Source: an uncultured Saprospiraceae bacterium | GTDB lineage: Bacteria; Bacteroidota; Bacteroidia; Chitinophagales; Saprospiraceae | NCBI GenBank assembly: GCA_938015435.1 | Contig: CALLPN010000028.1 | Span: forward strand, 1-64,000 | Direction of reading: 5' to 3' | Length of the DNA stretch: 64,000 nucleotides | Shown here: piece after piece, positions 50,846 through 61,710 of the stretch | Layout: each line of letters begins with the position of its first letter | How positions within the stretch are numbered: the first letter of the stretch is position 1 | Notes under the pieces: generated by a model | Told to the model about the DNA's origin: nothing | Seen by the model: only the letters and a program-made list of their open reading frames with translations | Database searches by the model: none | Translations under genes and position numbers: made by a program

Positions 50846-51249
50846 AATAATTTGGTTTCTTAATAGGCCATTATCGATCATACTTTGCATTGCGTATTAA
50901 GGATAATTCAATACTGTCCTTTTGTTAATTAAATAGTTTGTTTCCATTCTTCTCGTAAAGTAGTCAATAAAATAACCAATGCATTATAATTTTAACAATA
51001 TATACTCTAAGTATAAAATTAAAAATACCTCCCAAAGCACCGAATAAGAGATCCTAAATCGACAATAAACCCATTTTTTTTGTTTCATATTATTGACCTC
51101 ACGCCATAGTTCTTATGCAAAAGAGCCTAGACTATTGCTCGTCTAAGCTCTTCATTCAATTAAATCTATTTTCTGAAAACGTCCACATTCCTATTTTAAA
51201 TTCCTACGCGATATCTAAAATATTTCACATTTTATTTCGCTCTTTACTG

Positions 51250-53775
51250 TCAGGATTTACAATTACTACTATAAACCATATCACTCTTAACCGTCTTCGC
51301 AATATCCGCCTTTCCAGTAAGCGAATATTCTATACCATTAAATTTATCTGCTACAAACTCCACGTTGATTGAATACCCTTTCAAAAATTTAGAATTTTTA
51401 ATTCTTAATTCACCTGATTTTCTATTTAATATATAATCCTCGCCTTCCGTCAACGCTTCACCATTTACTGTTACCAAAATTTGATCCTTTACATTAGCGC
51501 CCAATTTAATAACATCTTTTTCACCCATTGATTTATCTATTCCAAAAAGATCTCCCTTCGTTTTCAAAAGATTAATATTCTCTTGCACTTTTCTTTCAAA
51601 AGCATCTGTTTCATCTCGACTATTTAAAATCTCTAACTTAGGAGCATCATCTATAATCTCTTGATTTGTAATTTGTACAAAACCCTTAGATGCGGTATAA
51701 TTGTAATCTACTCCTTGGATGAGTTTTGTTCCATCTTCTAATCCAACATAAAGTTTTTCAGGGTTCGTCACCGATATTCCCAACCTTATTATATTTCCTC
51801 CATTACCATACTCCCAATCTCGAGTTTTCCTCCTCCACATCGATGGTGTATTATACATATTGCATCCTACCACAACTTTATCTTTATCGTAATCTTTCAA
51901 TAGCTCAATCAGTTCATCCCTCTCTACATCTACGACATAATCGACATATTCTGTAAGTGGCCGATCATTGTATGTAACTGATATATCCATCCCTTCATCG
52001 TATGAGTCCTTAGGGAAACCAAGCATCGGAATAAAACTCCAAAACTCTTCTTCCGGATTTACCACACCAAACTTATTGGCATAAGTTTCAACAGATTTTT
52101 GTTTTTCGTTTGACTCTTCAAATTGAAGAATTTCTTTAAGACCGAACATTTTTTTGGCACCCTCTATAATCTTCTGCTTATCTACTTTTTTTATCATACC
52201 AGATTCGTCTTTCTTAGGAAGTGAACCCTCTTTGGCATTATCAAAAGCTATAGCTCCATAATTTTCTGGATCGACTGCCTTATCATCTAATCTAACTTCG
52301 TAATGTAAATGCGGACTACTAGAGGCTCCTGTACTCCCCACAGATCCAATTTTTTGGCCCAACTCTACTTTATCATTTACCCTTATATTGAATGAGTTCA
52401 AATGAGCATAAAGCGTAGTATAACCATTACCATGATCTATGACTATATGCTTGCCATAACCACCTTTGTTAGATTGTACTTGAGTAACAGTTCCGTCGGC
52501 AGTTACAAACACCGGAGTGCCAAGATGTGCTACCAGATCGATTCCCTTATGAAATTTGTCTACTTTATGAATGGGATGCATTCGTATTCCATATCCGGTA
52601 TTTTGCCCTTTCTTATTAAGTACCGTTTTTGGTGCTAGTGGAGATATAGAAGGAATATTTTCATTCTTATCTTTTTTACGATCATTAGTCTTTTGATTTT
52701 GCGCATTTTGTACACTAGACTTATTTTTCGTTTCGTACACGGCATGCATACAATAGCTTCTACCATAAGGACTTGTATATTTTGGATTGGTAATCACTAC
52801 TTTTTTTCTTATTCTATCTATAGTATAATCAACTCCAGATTCCAAATAGTCACTATCCACAAATAAATCTATGTTATACGAATCTAGCAAATAATCCAAT
52901 TCATATTTATCTTCTTTGATTACGAATGCCATAAAAACGATAGCCAATGCAGGCAATAAAAATTTCAAATAGCTCCTCCACGATGAATTCTTTCGATACA
53001 TCATATCTATTCTTTTTTTGATGTACGTTTGAAAAAAAGGATGTCCTATACCTAGATTGATTCCTGGCATATTAGACTGTAGAAGTAGTGCACAATATTC
53101 CTTTCTTGACCCTTGCTTAATAGCTGCGTGATCGGCAGCATATTCATGATTTTCGGTGATTGCTTTCTTGTATAAATACACCAATGGATTCCACCAAAAA
53201 AATACTTTAATCGCTTCTACAAAAAGTACATCCCAAGTATGCTTCGCTCTAACATGATGAATCTCATGATTGAGTATAGTAAGTCTATCTTCTTCCTTTA
53301 ATTTGACCGTGCTGAAAAATATATATCGAAAAAATGAGAAAGGCAAGTGATCTTTTTTAGTTCTAACCTCTGTAAATTCTACATGTCGATATTTTTCAGA
53401 CCCTAGATAAAGTGACCTAATTTTAAATCCTGCAATAACATTTCTAATAAACATTAAGGTCATTCCCAAGCTGATCAATACAAACAGTATCGATGTCCAG
53501 TTAATAGAAGTTGACTCGGTAGTAACCGTAGACACCGATGTAGTCAATTGTGAAATGTAATCAACTTGCTGATGATACAACGAAGATATTTCAGGTATCA
53601 TTTGATCAGTGGAGAAATTAATAAATTGCACTAATGGCAAGAGTAGACCTAGTGCTAAAGAAAAGAGCAAGTATCCTCTATTAAGTACAAAATATTTTTC
53701 TTTGCTCAATAATACTTTATAAGTAATATAGAGCACCGCCCAGATGGAAGAAGTATGAATCAAATAGGTTATCAT
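51250..53775 (-). CDS. M56 (BlaR1-like) - M23 (LytM) metallopeptidase fusion with VDY-type repeats
   Basis: TM segments and LNHEIHHVRAKHTWDVLFVEAIKVFFWWNPLVYLYKKAITENHEYAAD (M56); KFHKGIDLVAHLGTPVFVTADGTVTQVQ...HLHYEVRLDDKAVDPENY (M23); repeats LESGVDYTID, LTEYVDYVVD, LIQGVDYNYT, LTEGEDYILN. Confidence 0.9.
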   Translation of the reverse strand: MITYLIHTSSIWAVLYITYKVLLSKEKYFVLNRGYLLFSLALGLLLPLVQFINFSTDQMIPEISSLYHQQVDYISQLTTSVSTVTTESTSINWTSILFVLISLGMTLMFIRNVIAGFKIRSLYLGSEKYRHVEFTEVRTKKDHLPFSFFRYIFFSTVKLKEEDRLTILNHEIHHVRAKHTWDVLFVEAIKVFFWWNPLVYLYKKAITENHEYAADHAAIKQGSRKEYCALLLQSNMPGINLGIGHPFFQTYIKKRIDMMYRKNSSWRSYLKFLLPALAIVFMAFVIKEDKYELDYLLDSYNIDLFVDSDYLESGVDYTIDRIRKKVVITNPKYTSPYGRSYCMHAVYETKNKSSVQNAQNQKTNDRKKDKNENIPSISPLAPKTVLNKKGQNTGYGIRMHPIHKVDKFHKGIDLVAHLGTPVFVTADGTVTQVQSNKGGYGKHIVIDHGNGYTTLYAHLNSFNIRVNDKVELGQKIGSVGSTGASSSPHLHYEVRLDDKAVDPENYGAIAFDNAKEGSLPKKDESGMIKKVDKQKIIEGAKKMFGLKEILQFEESNEKQKSVETYANKFGVVNPEEEFWSFIPMLGFPKDSYDEGMDISVTYNDRPLTEYVDYVVDVERDELIELLKDYDKDKVVVGCNMYNTPSMWRRKTRDWEYGNGGNIIRLGISVTNPEKLYVGLEDGTKLIQGVDYNYTASKGFVQITNQEIIDDAPKLEILNSRDETDAFERKVQENINLLKTKGDLFGIDKSMGEKDVIKLGANVKDQILVTVNGEALTEGEDYILNRKSGELRIKNSKFLKGYSINVEFVADKFNGIEYSLTGKADIAKTVKSDMVYSSNCKS

Positions 53776-53833
53776 TTTCTAATTATTTTGTGGTGAGATT
53801 TTTAAAGCATATAATCATCTAGAGATTATTGTT

Positions 53834-54196
53834 CTATTCTTTATCATCCTTAATCTTATCGATGAGTGATTGCATTTCTTTAATACTCATTTTATTCTCC
53901 TTCACTATAAATGAAACTAACTCATTCATAGATCCCTCAAAGTAATCAGATACCAGACTTCCTAATCTTCCTTTAGAATAGTCTGACTTTTCCAATATTG
54001 GAAAGTACTCATAGGTGCGTCCATAAGCTTTGTGATCTACAAAGCCTTTTTTCTCCAGAATACGTACAAACGACGATACCGTTGTTTGCGCTGGTTTAGG
54101 ATCTTTCATATCTGACATCAGATCGCTAATAGTGCACGCTCCCCTATTCCAGATCATGATCATGATCTCTTCTTCTGCTTTGGTTAATTTTTCCAT
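53834..54196 (-). CDS. BlaI/MecI family transcriptional repressor
   Basis: LTKAEEEIMIMIWNRGACTISDLMSDMKDPKPAQTTVSSFVRILEKKGFVDHKAYGRTYEYFPI. Confidence 0.95.
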   Translation of the reverse strand: MEKLTKAEEEIMIMIWNRGACTISDLMSDMKDPKPAQTTVSSFVRILEKKGFVDHKAYGRTYEYFPILEKSDYSKGRLGSLVSDYFEGSMNELVSFIVKENKMSIKEMQSLIDKIKDDKE

Positions 54197-54246
54197 CTAA
54201 TTCTAATTTAATGGCTGACTAAATGTGAAACTATGAATACAAGTAT

Positions 54247-54266
54247 ATAACTAAATTTTTAGTTAT
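54247..54266. promoter_or_regulatory. Perfect 20-bp palindrome upstream of blaI-like gene, candidate operator
   Basis: ataactaaa-tt-tttagttat, about 50 bp upstream of the blaI start (54196, - strand). Confidence 0.6.
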
Positions 54267-54382
54267 GCAACTACTTTTATAGAATATCATGAATAAACCC
54301 ATGTGTAATCCTATAAAATACCGCGTTTGTAGGATAGATTATATGCGACAAAAAAATTGAACAATCAGCATCAAACAAAAAA

Positions 54383-54410
54383 AGCCTTCTCACATTGCTG
54401 TGAGAAGGCT
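54383..54410 (-). terminator. Intrinsic terminator downstream of secDF
   Basis: agccttctcaca-ttgc-tgtgagaaggct perfect 12-bp stem; adjacent A-run on + gives T-tract on -. Confidence 0.85.
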
Positions 54411-54437
54411 TCTAATCATTGGGATGATTATTATATC

Positions 54438-57400
54438 CTAGCTTGCTGTGCTATCAGAAGCTGCAGCAGCTGCAGATCTTCCGAAGCTACTTCCTCCGCT
54501 CTTCTTTGATGAAGACGATCCAGAGTTAGCTCTTCTATTTGTTCTTAAGTTATCAGCAAGATCACTTACGATTGGTGTCGCGACGAATACTGATGAATAT
54601 GTACCTACTACGATACCGATGATTAATGCAAATGCAAATCCTTTAATCGCACTTCCACCGAATATGAATAAGATAAGTACTACTAGTAAAGTAGTGAAAG
54701 AAGTAATCAACGTTCTTGAGAATGTTGAATTTACCGCCATATTAATTACCTCATTTTTAGGCTTGTTAGTATAGATACCCATATACTCTCTAATTCTATC
54801 GAATACAACTACCGTATCATTTATCGAGTAACCAATTACTGTTAAGATGGCAGCTACAAAGTTTTGATCTACAGATAATGCGAAAGGTAAAACTCCGTTT
54901 AAGAGTGAGAAGATTCCTAATACAACTAATGCATCGTGAGCCAAGGCTGCAACTGCACCAAGTGAATATTGCCACTTGTTAAATCTCAAGAATATATATA
55001 AGAAGATCAGAATTAATGCAATTACACCTGCATATTTAGAACTCTTCTTAATATCATCTGCAATTGTAGGCTGTACCTTATTACTCTGAGTAATATGAGT
55101 TACGTCATCACCCGAGCTAGAACTTACAAATTGGTCATAAGTAGTACTTGCTCCAGTCACGTTATTAAGACCCTCTAAGATCTTCTCCATTACTCTTTTA
55201 TCCACACCTTCAGAATTATCATCTATCAGGTAAGCAGTTAATATCCTAAGTGTATTGTCAGAGTCTACAGATTTCACTTCTGGAGTTGCACCTAATACTT
55301 CTCCTAAGCCAACCTTGATCGCTTCTGAATCTACATTAGACCCTTCAGCGAATTGGATATTATAAGCATATCCTCCTTTAAAATCTACACCAAGATCAAA
55401 TCCTCTAGTGAAGATAGAAGCTAAACCAGCTACTATAAATATTCCTGATATAACATAAGCAATCTTACGCTTACCCATCCAATCTATATTAAGATTAGCA
55501 AATTTATCTTTACTAAATCCAGTCCAGAAAGAAAGCTCATTTCCTTTATCCTTAGTATACCAATCAATAATCATTTTACCTACAAGTACTGCAGTAAATA
55601 ATGAACAGATCACACCGATAATCAATACGATGGCGAAACCCTTGATAGGTCCTAATCCAAAGTATGCTAATACTCCAGCTACTAAGATCGTAGTTACATT
55701 GGCATCGATAATCGCAGAATAAGAATTAGAAAATCCATCTTGGATAGCTGCTAAATTAGATTTACCAGCTCTCAGTTCTTCCTTGATTCTTTCATATATG
55801 ATTACAGATGCATCCACGGCCATACCAATAGTAAGTACAACCCCAGCAATACCCGCAAGTGTCAATACTGTACCAAATGATGATAAAGATCCGAAGATGA
55901 AAAATAAGTTAAGTAACAATGCTCCAATCGCGATCAATCCACCGCCTGCATAATATAATACCATGAATAAAAGTAAAAGTCCAAATCCAATCAATAATGA
56001 CCAGATTGATCTACTAATGTTTTCAGCTCCCAATGAAGGTCCTACAGTATTATTCTGAACGATCGTCAGATTGGCAGGTAACTTACCTACTTCTAATACG
56101 TTAGCAAATTGTACTGCTTCGTCAATCGTATAACTTCCTGTTATAGATGAATTACCTCCTGTAATAGGAACATTTACTCTAGGTGCAGAAACTACCATAC
56201 TATCTAATACGATAGCGATACATCTATTTCCTTGCTGAGCGGCTTTCGTTGTCATCTCACCCCACTTCTTTGCTCCTTTAGGATTCATAGAAAGTGCTAC
56301 TCCGATTTCTCCAGTAGTTGGGTCAGTATCGGATGATGCTTTTACAACCACATCTCCTTCTAGAGGCGCTTTATCACTACCTGGTACCGTTTTTAGTAGA
56401 GATAACTCATACTTCTTCGTTACTAGACCATCTATGTTTTCATGTGGTTTATATGACCATGCAAATCTTGAATCTTTAGGAAATAAAGCTCTAATTTCTG
56501 TCTTTGCTAGTAATTTATTGATTTTCTTCTTATCGAACTGATCAGCGATTCCCATAACAGTCGGTGAATAGTTACCAGCGTTAAGAGATAACATTGATAA
56601 TAAAGGCCCCTGGTTCAATAACTCACTTCCAGCCTTAGGCGTAAAAGTAGTATCTACTACTCCAGTTTCATTTCCTTCGCCATCATACTGCTTAGTAAAA
56701 GTAGTATCCATTTCGATTACAGCCTCCTCCTTGATAGTCGATCCATCGTCTAATCTTCGATCCGCTTCTCTGAATGTAGCAACAATACCTTGATCATTAG
56801 TCTGATATACTTCCCAGAACTCAAGTGCCGCACTGGCTTGTAAGTATTTCTTTGCTTGCTCAGGGTTATCTATTCCTGGTAACTCTACTAAGATAAGATC
56901 TCTACCTGCATCTAATGATAGATTAGGTTGAGCAACTCCTAATCTGTCAACTCTCTCTTTCAATCTATTGAAAGTAAGGCTTACAGTTTCGTTCGCTTTT
57001 TCTCTTAATGCTTTGATAACTTCACCATCAGTAGTTTCTGAATTGAAATCACCCAATACAGTCGCTCTTCGAAACACCTTAGATAACGATGGCTTATCTG
57101 CACCTGGTTGAGCCATATATGCATCAGCAAATAATGTTATGAAGTCAGATTGAGCATTTAACTGAGCCGCTTTGGCATCTACTATAGCCTGCTTAAAAGC
57201 TACATTGCCATTATTACCACCCGCCAGTGCATTTAGAAACTCACTAAGATCTACCTCAAGAACAGTACTCATACCTCCTTTAAGATCCAAACCTAAAGCA
57301 AGCTGTTGTCTTTTCAGTTCACTATAAGTATAGTCCTTTAAAAATGGTATCGACAACACAGTTTCGTCTGATACTTTATTTAAATAATCAGCTTTTGCAA

Positions 57401-57554
57401 TCTTATATTGCGGTGTGTTAAGATCTCCAGCCAATAACCCAGCCTCTTCTGCAGCACTTTCAACGTTACCTGTCGGTATAAAATAAAACAGTTGAATTGC
57501 ACAAACAATTGCTACTAGTATTAGGAGCCACTTAATCATTCCTTTCCCTTCCAT
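54438..57554 (-). CDS. secDF: Fused protein translocase SecDF
   Basis: LGLDLKGGMSTVLEVD, LVELPGIDNPEQAKKYL, TIGMAVDASVIIYERIKEEL, FDLGVDFKGGYAY, VIGYSINDTVVVFDRIRE. Confidence 0.96.
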   Translation of the reverse strand: MEGKGMIKWLLILVAIVCAIQLFYFIPTGNVESAAEEAGLLAGDLNTPQYKIAKADYLNKVSDETVLSIPFLKDYTYSELKRQQLALGLDLKGGMSTVLEVDLSEFLNALAGGNNGNVAFKQAIVDAKAAQLNAQSDFITLFADAYMAQPGADKPSLSKVFRRATVLGDFNSETTDGEVIKALREKANETVSLTFNRLKERVDRLGVAQPNLSLDAGRDLILVELPGIDNPEQAKKYLQASAALEFWEVYQTNDQGIVATFREADRRLDDGSTIKEEAVIEMDTTFTKQYDGEGNETGVVDTTFTPKAGSELLNQGPLLSMLSLNAGNYSPTVMGIADQFDKKKINKLLAKTEIRALFPKDSRFAWSYKPHENIDGLVTKKYELSLLKTVPGSDKAPLEGDVVVKASSDTDPTTGEIGVALSMNPKGAKKWGEMTTKAAQQGNRCIAIVLDSMVVSAPRVNVPITGGNSSITGSYTIDEAVQFANVLEVGKLPANLTIVQNNTVGPSLGAENISRSIWSLLIGFGLLLLFMVLYYAGGGLIAIGALLLNLFFIFGSLSSFGTVLTLAGIAGVVLTIGMAVDASVIIYERIKEELRAGKSNLAAIQDGFSNSYSAIIDANVTTILVAGVLAYFGLGPIKGFAIVLIIGVICSLFTAVLVGKMIIDWYTKDKGNELSFWTGFSKDKFANLNIDWMGKRKIAYVISGIFIVAGLASIFTRGFDLGVDFKGGYAYNIQFAEGSNVDSEAIKVGLGEVLGATPEVKSVDSDNTLRILTAYLIDDNSEGVDKRVMEKILEGLNNVTGASTTYDQFVSSSSGDDVTHITQSNKVQPTIADDIKKSSKYAGVIALILIFLYIFLRFNKWQYSLGAVAALAHDALVVLGIFSLLNGVLPFALSVDQNFVAAILTVIGYSINDTVVVFDRIREYMGIYTNKPKNEVINMAVNSTFSRTLITSFTTLLVVLILFIFGGSAIKGFAFALIIGIVVGTYSSVFVATPIVSDLADNLRTNRRANSGSSSSKKSGGSSFGRSAAAAASDSTAS

Positions 57555-57938
57555 ATTATTATTTATTATTATATCTCTTCGAAAATCTGCGCAAATATAA
57601 TGATTTTCCTGCAGTTTAAGACCCTATATCAACATCAAGAATAGCACATACTAAAGTGTGCTCTATCCTAGGAAACATATCTCTCAATCTACAGATTATC
57701 AGCGTTTTTTACATAAGTAATATATCATATATAACTATTCCTCACACAATAAATTCGACGAGTATCGCGCAGTTAAGGGTAATCCAACGTCTAACTATGG
57801 AATATTATAGCACAAAATCGCACTTTGTTAAGTTGTCTTTCATTTTACTTTGCTTCCACTTATTCACCGGATAAGTATCTATATCACTATCTTTCCAATC
57901 TCATAACTTGATAGATAAAAATCACAAATAAGTCTAAA

Positions 57939-59138
57939 ATGAATAAGCCACTCAAACTCAATAGCTACTGTGTAAAAGGAGGAAAACGAAACGAGTCTAC
58001 AAAGCCTCATCAACTACCCCTTTACTTAAGTTCGTCATTCGTAATGGAAGATTCTCAAGAAGCAGTAGATATATTTACCGGTAAGAAAAAAGGTCATGTC
58101 TATGGTAGGTATGGCAATCCAACAATAGATACCGTAGCTAATAAGATTGCTCAAATGGAAGGCTACGACCTAGACAATGAGGCTTATGGATTTTTGACAA
58201 GCTCTGGAATGTCAGCAATCACCACATTGATGATGTCTACTCTAGAGGCAGGAGATGCAGTACTTACACAAGGTAATCTATACGGTGGGAGCACTGAACT
58301 TCTCAAAAAATTACTTTCAAGAATGGGAGTCAATGCGATATTCACTAATCTACAAGACCTAGATAATGTAGAAATCATACTCAAGGACAATAGTAATATT
58401 CGAATGCTTTATTTTGAGACACCCGCTAATCCTACAATGGCGTGCATAGATATAAAAGCAATTAATTCTATTGCGTCTAAGTATGGTGTACCGACTGCTA
58501 TTGACAATACTTTTTGTACTCCATACCTCCAACGTCCGCTTAGCATGGGAACCGATTATGTGATACACTCTACTACAAAATATCTCAATGGTCATGGTAA
58601 TTCTATAGCAGGCGCGATAATCGCAGCTGACTATGATTCTAGTCGAAAAATATGGGAGACACTCAAACTAAACGGCAGTACTTGTAATCCTTTCGATGCA
58701 TGGTTATTATCGAATGGCCTTAAGACTCTAGCCCTTAGAATGGATAAACACAGTAGTAATGCTCAGACTATAGCCGAATACCTATCTCAGCATGATAAGG
58801 TTACTCATGTTAACTATAATGGATTATCAGATCATCCAGATCATGATATAGCCAAAAAGCAAATGTCACAATTTGGTGGAATGCTAAGCTTCATTGTTAT
58901 CGGTGGACAAGAAGCTGCACTTGCCACTATTGATAGACTCAAATGTTGTACTCACGCTCCTACCCTAGGCGATGTAGATACATTAGTCCTTCATCCAGCT
59001 ACCAGTTCTCACCTCAATGTAGACAAAGCCGTAAGGGAAGAAAACGGAATCACCGGCGGAATGATTAGAGTATCGGTAGGTATAGAGGATGTTGAGGATT
59101 TGATTGCTGACTTTAAGCAGGCACTTGAGCAATTATAG
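57939..59138 (+). CDS. Cys/Met metabolism PLP-dependent enzyme (trans-sulfuration family)
   Basis: GHVYGRYGNPTIDTVANKIAQMEG, SSGMSAITTLMMSTLEAGD, YFETPANPTM, DNTFCTPYLQRPLSMGTDYVIHSTTKYLNGHGNSIAGAI. Confidence 0.95.
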   Translation: MNKPLKLNSYCVKGGKRNESTKPHQLPLYLSSSFVMEDSQEAVDIFTGKKKGHVYGRYGNPTIDTVANKIAQMEGYDLDNEAYGFLTSSGMSAITTLMMSTLEAGDAVLTQGNLYGGSTELLKKLLSRMGVNAIFTNLQDLDNVEIILKDNSNIRMLYFETPANPTMACIDIKAINSIASKYGVPTAIDNTFCTPYLQRPLSMGTDYVIHSTTKYLNGHGNSIAGAIIAADYDSSRKIWETLKLNGSTCNPFDAWLLSNGLKTLALRMDKHSSNAQTIAEYLSQHDKVTHVNYNGLSDHPDHDIAKKQMSQFGGMLSFIVIGGQEAALATIDRLKCCTHAPTLGDVDTLVLHPATSSHLNVDKAVREENGITGGMIRVSVGIEDVEDLIADFKQALEQL

Positions 59139-59407
59139 ATACTTTTAAAATTATTAAGCCTATAAACACATTGCGATTAATTGTAATATGTTAAAATTAG
59201 GGATTAATACCCTCCGCTACTAGCGACCTTCGATATTTTTTTATATTTTAGAAAGTGCAATATACATCGTAGCTAATTAAGTTAATTTCCATATTAATCA
59301 ACTTAATAGTTGAATATCGCAGACGTTCTACAATATTTCCTCACTAATACTAATGACATTTTATATTTCACGTATAGAATCTTAATTAGTACAAAACCTA
59401 ACCGTGT

Positions 59408-59668
59408 ATGAATATTACATTTTCAGAATTGAGACGAATCAAGCACCAACTTCCAACAGGTAGTGTCTCAAGAATAGCTAACGAGCTCAATATCACCGAG
59501 CAAACAGTAAGAAATTACTTTGGTGCTAAAAAGTACGATGAAGGTCAAATCGTAGACAAGCATGTAAGGCCAGGCCCTAATGGTGGCTTTGTCAACCTTT
59601 CGGACACAGCAATTTTAGATTCAGCCACAAAAATACTTAACGAAGTACACGCGGCATCGATAGTCTAG
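59408..59668 (+). CDS. Small HTH DNA-binding protein
   Basis: TGSVSRIANELNITEQTVRNYFGAKKYDEG helix-turn-helix-like segment. Confidence 0.7.
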   Translation: MNITFSELRRIKHQLPTGSVSRIANELNITEQTVRNYFGAKKYDEGQIVDKHVRPGPNGGFVNLSDTAILDSATKILNEVHAASIV

Positions 59669-59747
59669 AACTATACATTTTCTCGTCATGGAAGTAGCTA
59701 GACTCTATAATCATGATGACTATCGTAAGACTCACAGAAATACATCA

Positions 59748-59774
59748 AGAGCTACAATGAAAGTTGTGGCTCTT
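59748..59774 (+). terminator. Intrinsic terminator after 59408-59668
   Basis: agagctacaa-tgaaag-ttgtggctctttttt. Confidence 0.75.
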
Positions 59775-59972
59775 TTTTATTATTAAAAAGGGCTCGATCA
59801 ATCATGATTAGAGCTCTCGTTCAATGGACTACACCGCAGCAATCCAAGCAGTGAAGAGCATCATCAGGTTCTTAACCTTTTTTTCTTGTCCCTTCATCTC
59901 CCATAAAAACAAAAGAGGCTCCTTCCAAGTAGAAAAGAACCTCCTAAGTATTATTTTAAACCTTATTATCCG

Positions 59973-61397
59973 CTATGGGAATACACCTAATGTAGTATAG
60001 TCATTTGCCACTTTATTAAGCGCACATACAAATGCTGCTGTTCTCAAGTCAGTGATATTCTTTCTTCTTTTATAAATCTGGATAAACTGTTGGTAAGAGT
60101 TGATCATCGTCTCCTCTAATCCTGATCTTACTAAATCCACCTCATCAGCACCTTTGATAAGCATAGCTCTATCTCTTGCACTTACTGACTTACCCGTCAA
60201 TTCCTCAACAGAGTTAAGTAGTTTATTGTAAGTATTTTGATTAAACCTCTTCTCCATACGTCCAAATCTCATGTGAGATAAGTTCTTTAACCATTCAAAG
60301 TAAGAAACAGTTACACCTCCAGCATTAAGATACATATCCGGTAGGATACATACTCCTTTTTTATTGAGGATATCCTCAGCTTCAGAGGTTACAGGACCAT
60401 TTGCAGCTTCTGCTACGATCTTAGCTTTGACCTGCTTTGCATTCCCTTTATGTATCTGTGACTCAAGCGCTGCTGGCACAAGAATATCACATTCTAAACC
60501 TACCCAATCCTCTCTTACTTTGAGGGCTTTCGATTTTCCAAAACCAATGATAGTACCATTTTTCTTTCTGTACTTAATCAGCTTATCCATATCTAATCCG
60601 TTAGGGTCGTGGATTGTTCCTTCTATCTCTGATACCGCTATTACCTTTACATCACCTTCGTTTTGAGATATAGATCCGGCATAAGACCCTACGTTACCCA
60701 TACCTTGGATTACCATAGTCTTACCAGCGATTCCCATATCCATGCCCAACTCCTTCATCATATCCTTATCATCACAGATCTCTTTCAATCCGTAGAATAC
60801 TCCTCTACCTGTAGCCTCAGTACGACCTTGGATACCACTCTGATTCACTGGCTTACCAGTAACACATCCAGCAGCATCTATTTCACTACCGTTTTTAAAT
60901 GTAGCGTATGTATCTAGGATCCAAGCCATCTCACGTTCACCTGTTCCATAATCAGGTGCAGGTACATCATTACTAGGTCCTATAAAGTTCTTTCTAATTA
61001 ACTCTACAGTATATCTACGAGTTATCTTTTCTAATGCTTCTACTGAGTATTCTCTTGGACTAATCTTTACTCCACCCTTAGCGCCACCAAATGGTACATC
61101 TACAATAGCACACTTGTATGTCATAAGTGCAGCGAGTGCCATTACTTCATCTTGATTTACGTGATGGCTAAATCTGATACCTCCTTTTGTTGGTAATCTA
61201 TGGTGACTGTGTTGTACACGATACGCTTCGATAACCTCTATTTTGTTACCGACCTTTACAGGAAAACGCATCTGATATACAGCATTACATTCTTTGATCT
61301 GCTCAAGAATACCTTTTGGGTATGTTAGATGAGCAGCAGCCTTATCGAAGTTACGCTGAACGTTTTCGTAAAAACTGAGATTATCTTTTTTCTTCAT
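59973..61397 (-). CDS. Glu/Leu/Phe/Val dehydrogenase
   Basis: RLPTKGGIRFSHHVNQDEVMALAALMTYKCAIVDVPFGGAKGGVKI, VPAPDYGTGEREMAWI, VIQGMGNVGSYAG. Confidence 0.96.
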   Translation of the reverse strand: MKKKDNLSFYENVQRNFDKAAAHLTYPKGILEQIKECNAVYQMRFPVKVGNKIEVIEAYRVQHSHHRLPTKGGIRFSHHVNQDEVMALAALMTYKCAIVDVPFGGAKGGVKISPREYSVEALEKITRRYTVELIRKNFIGPSNDVPAPDYGTGEREMAWILDTYATFKNGSEIDAAGCVTGKPVNQSGIQGRTEATGRGVFYGLKEICDDKDMMKELGMDMGIAGKTMVIQGMGNVGSYAGSISQNEGDVKVIAVSEIEGTIHDPNGLDMDKLIKYRKKNGTIIGFGKSKALKVREDWVGLECDILVPAALESQIHKGNAKQVKAKIVAEAANGPVTSEAEDILNKKGVCILPDMYLNAGGVTVSYFEWLKNLSHMRFGRMEKRFNQNTYNKLLNSVEELTGKSVSARDRAMLIKGADEVDLVRSGLEETMINSYQQFIQIYKRRKNITDLRTAAFVCALNKVANDYTTLGVFP

Positions 61398-61605
61398 TGT
61401 AAATTTCTTTTTCCAGTTTCGTTAATTTGTTATCCAATCTAAATAGATACCAAACTAAACCTATGAAGATTACCGCAATAACGGCAACTACACTATATAT
61501 CTTACCTGTACTACGTAGAAAATCTATCGAACCTGACTCGGCTGATAAAAGATTGATAGAAAGTATCACAAAAAGGATACTAAATAGGAATTGTTTGTTT
61601 TTCAT
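61381..61605 (-). CDS. CcmD-like small membrane protein
   Basis: Single TM (GKIYSVVAVIAVIFIGLVWYLFRLDNKLTKLEKEI) after a signal-like N-terminus; next to a CcmC/CcsA-like gene. Confidence 0.7.
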   Translation of the reverse strand: MKNKQFLFSILFVILSINLLSAESGSIDFLRSTGKIYSVVAVIAVIFIGLVWYLFRLDNKLTKLEKEIYNEEKR

Positions 61606-61710
61606 CGTTATGATTGATTCGGCTAAAATCGCCTCTTTTTTTTGACTACCAAAGTATTTTTTAATAAAAATTACATAACTGTCTGTTCTATAGATAACGT
61701 ATTTTATACA

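Noticed and set aside
59270-59320. attaagtt...aacttaat inverted repeat considered as an operator for the HTH gene at 59408
   Set aside because: Short arms in very A/T-rich sequence; could be chance and nothing else supports it.
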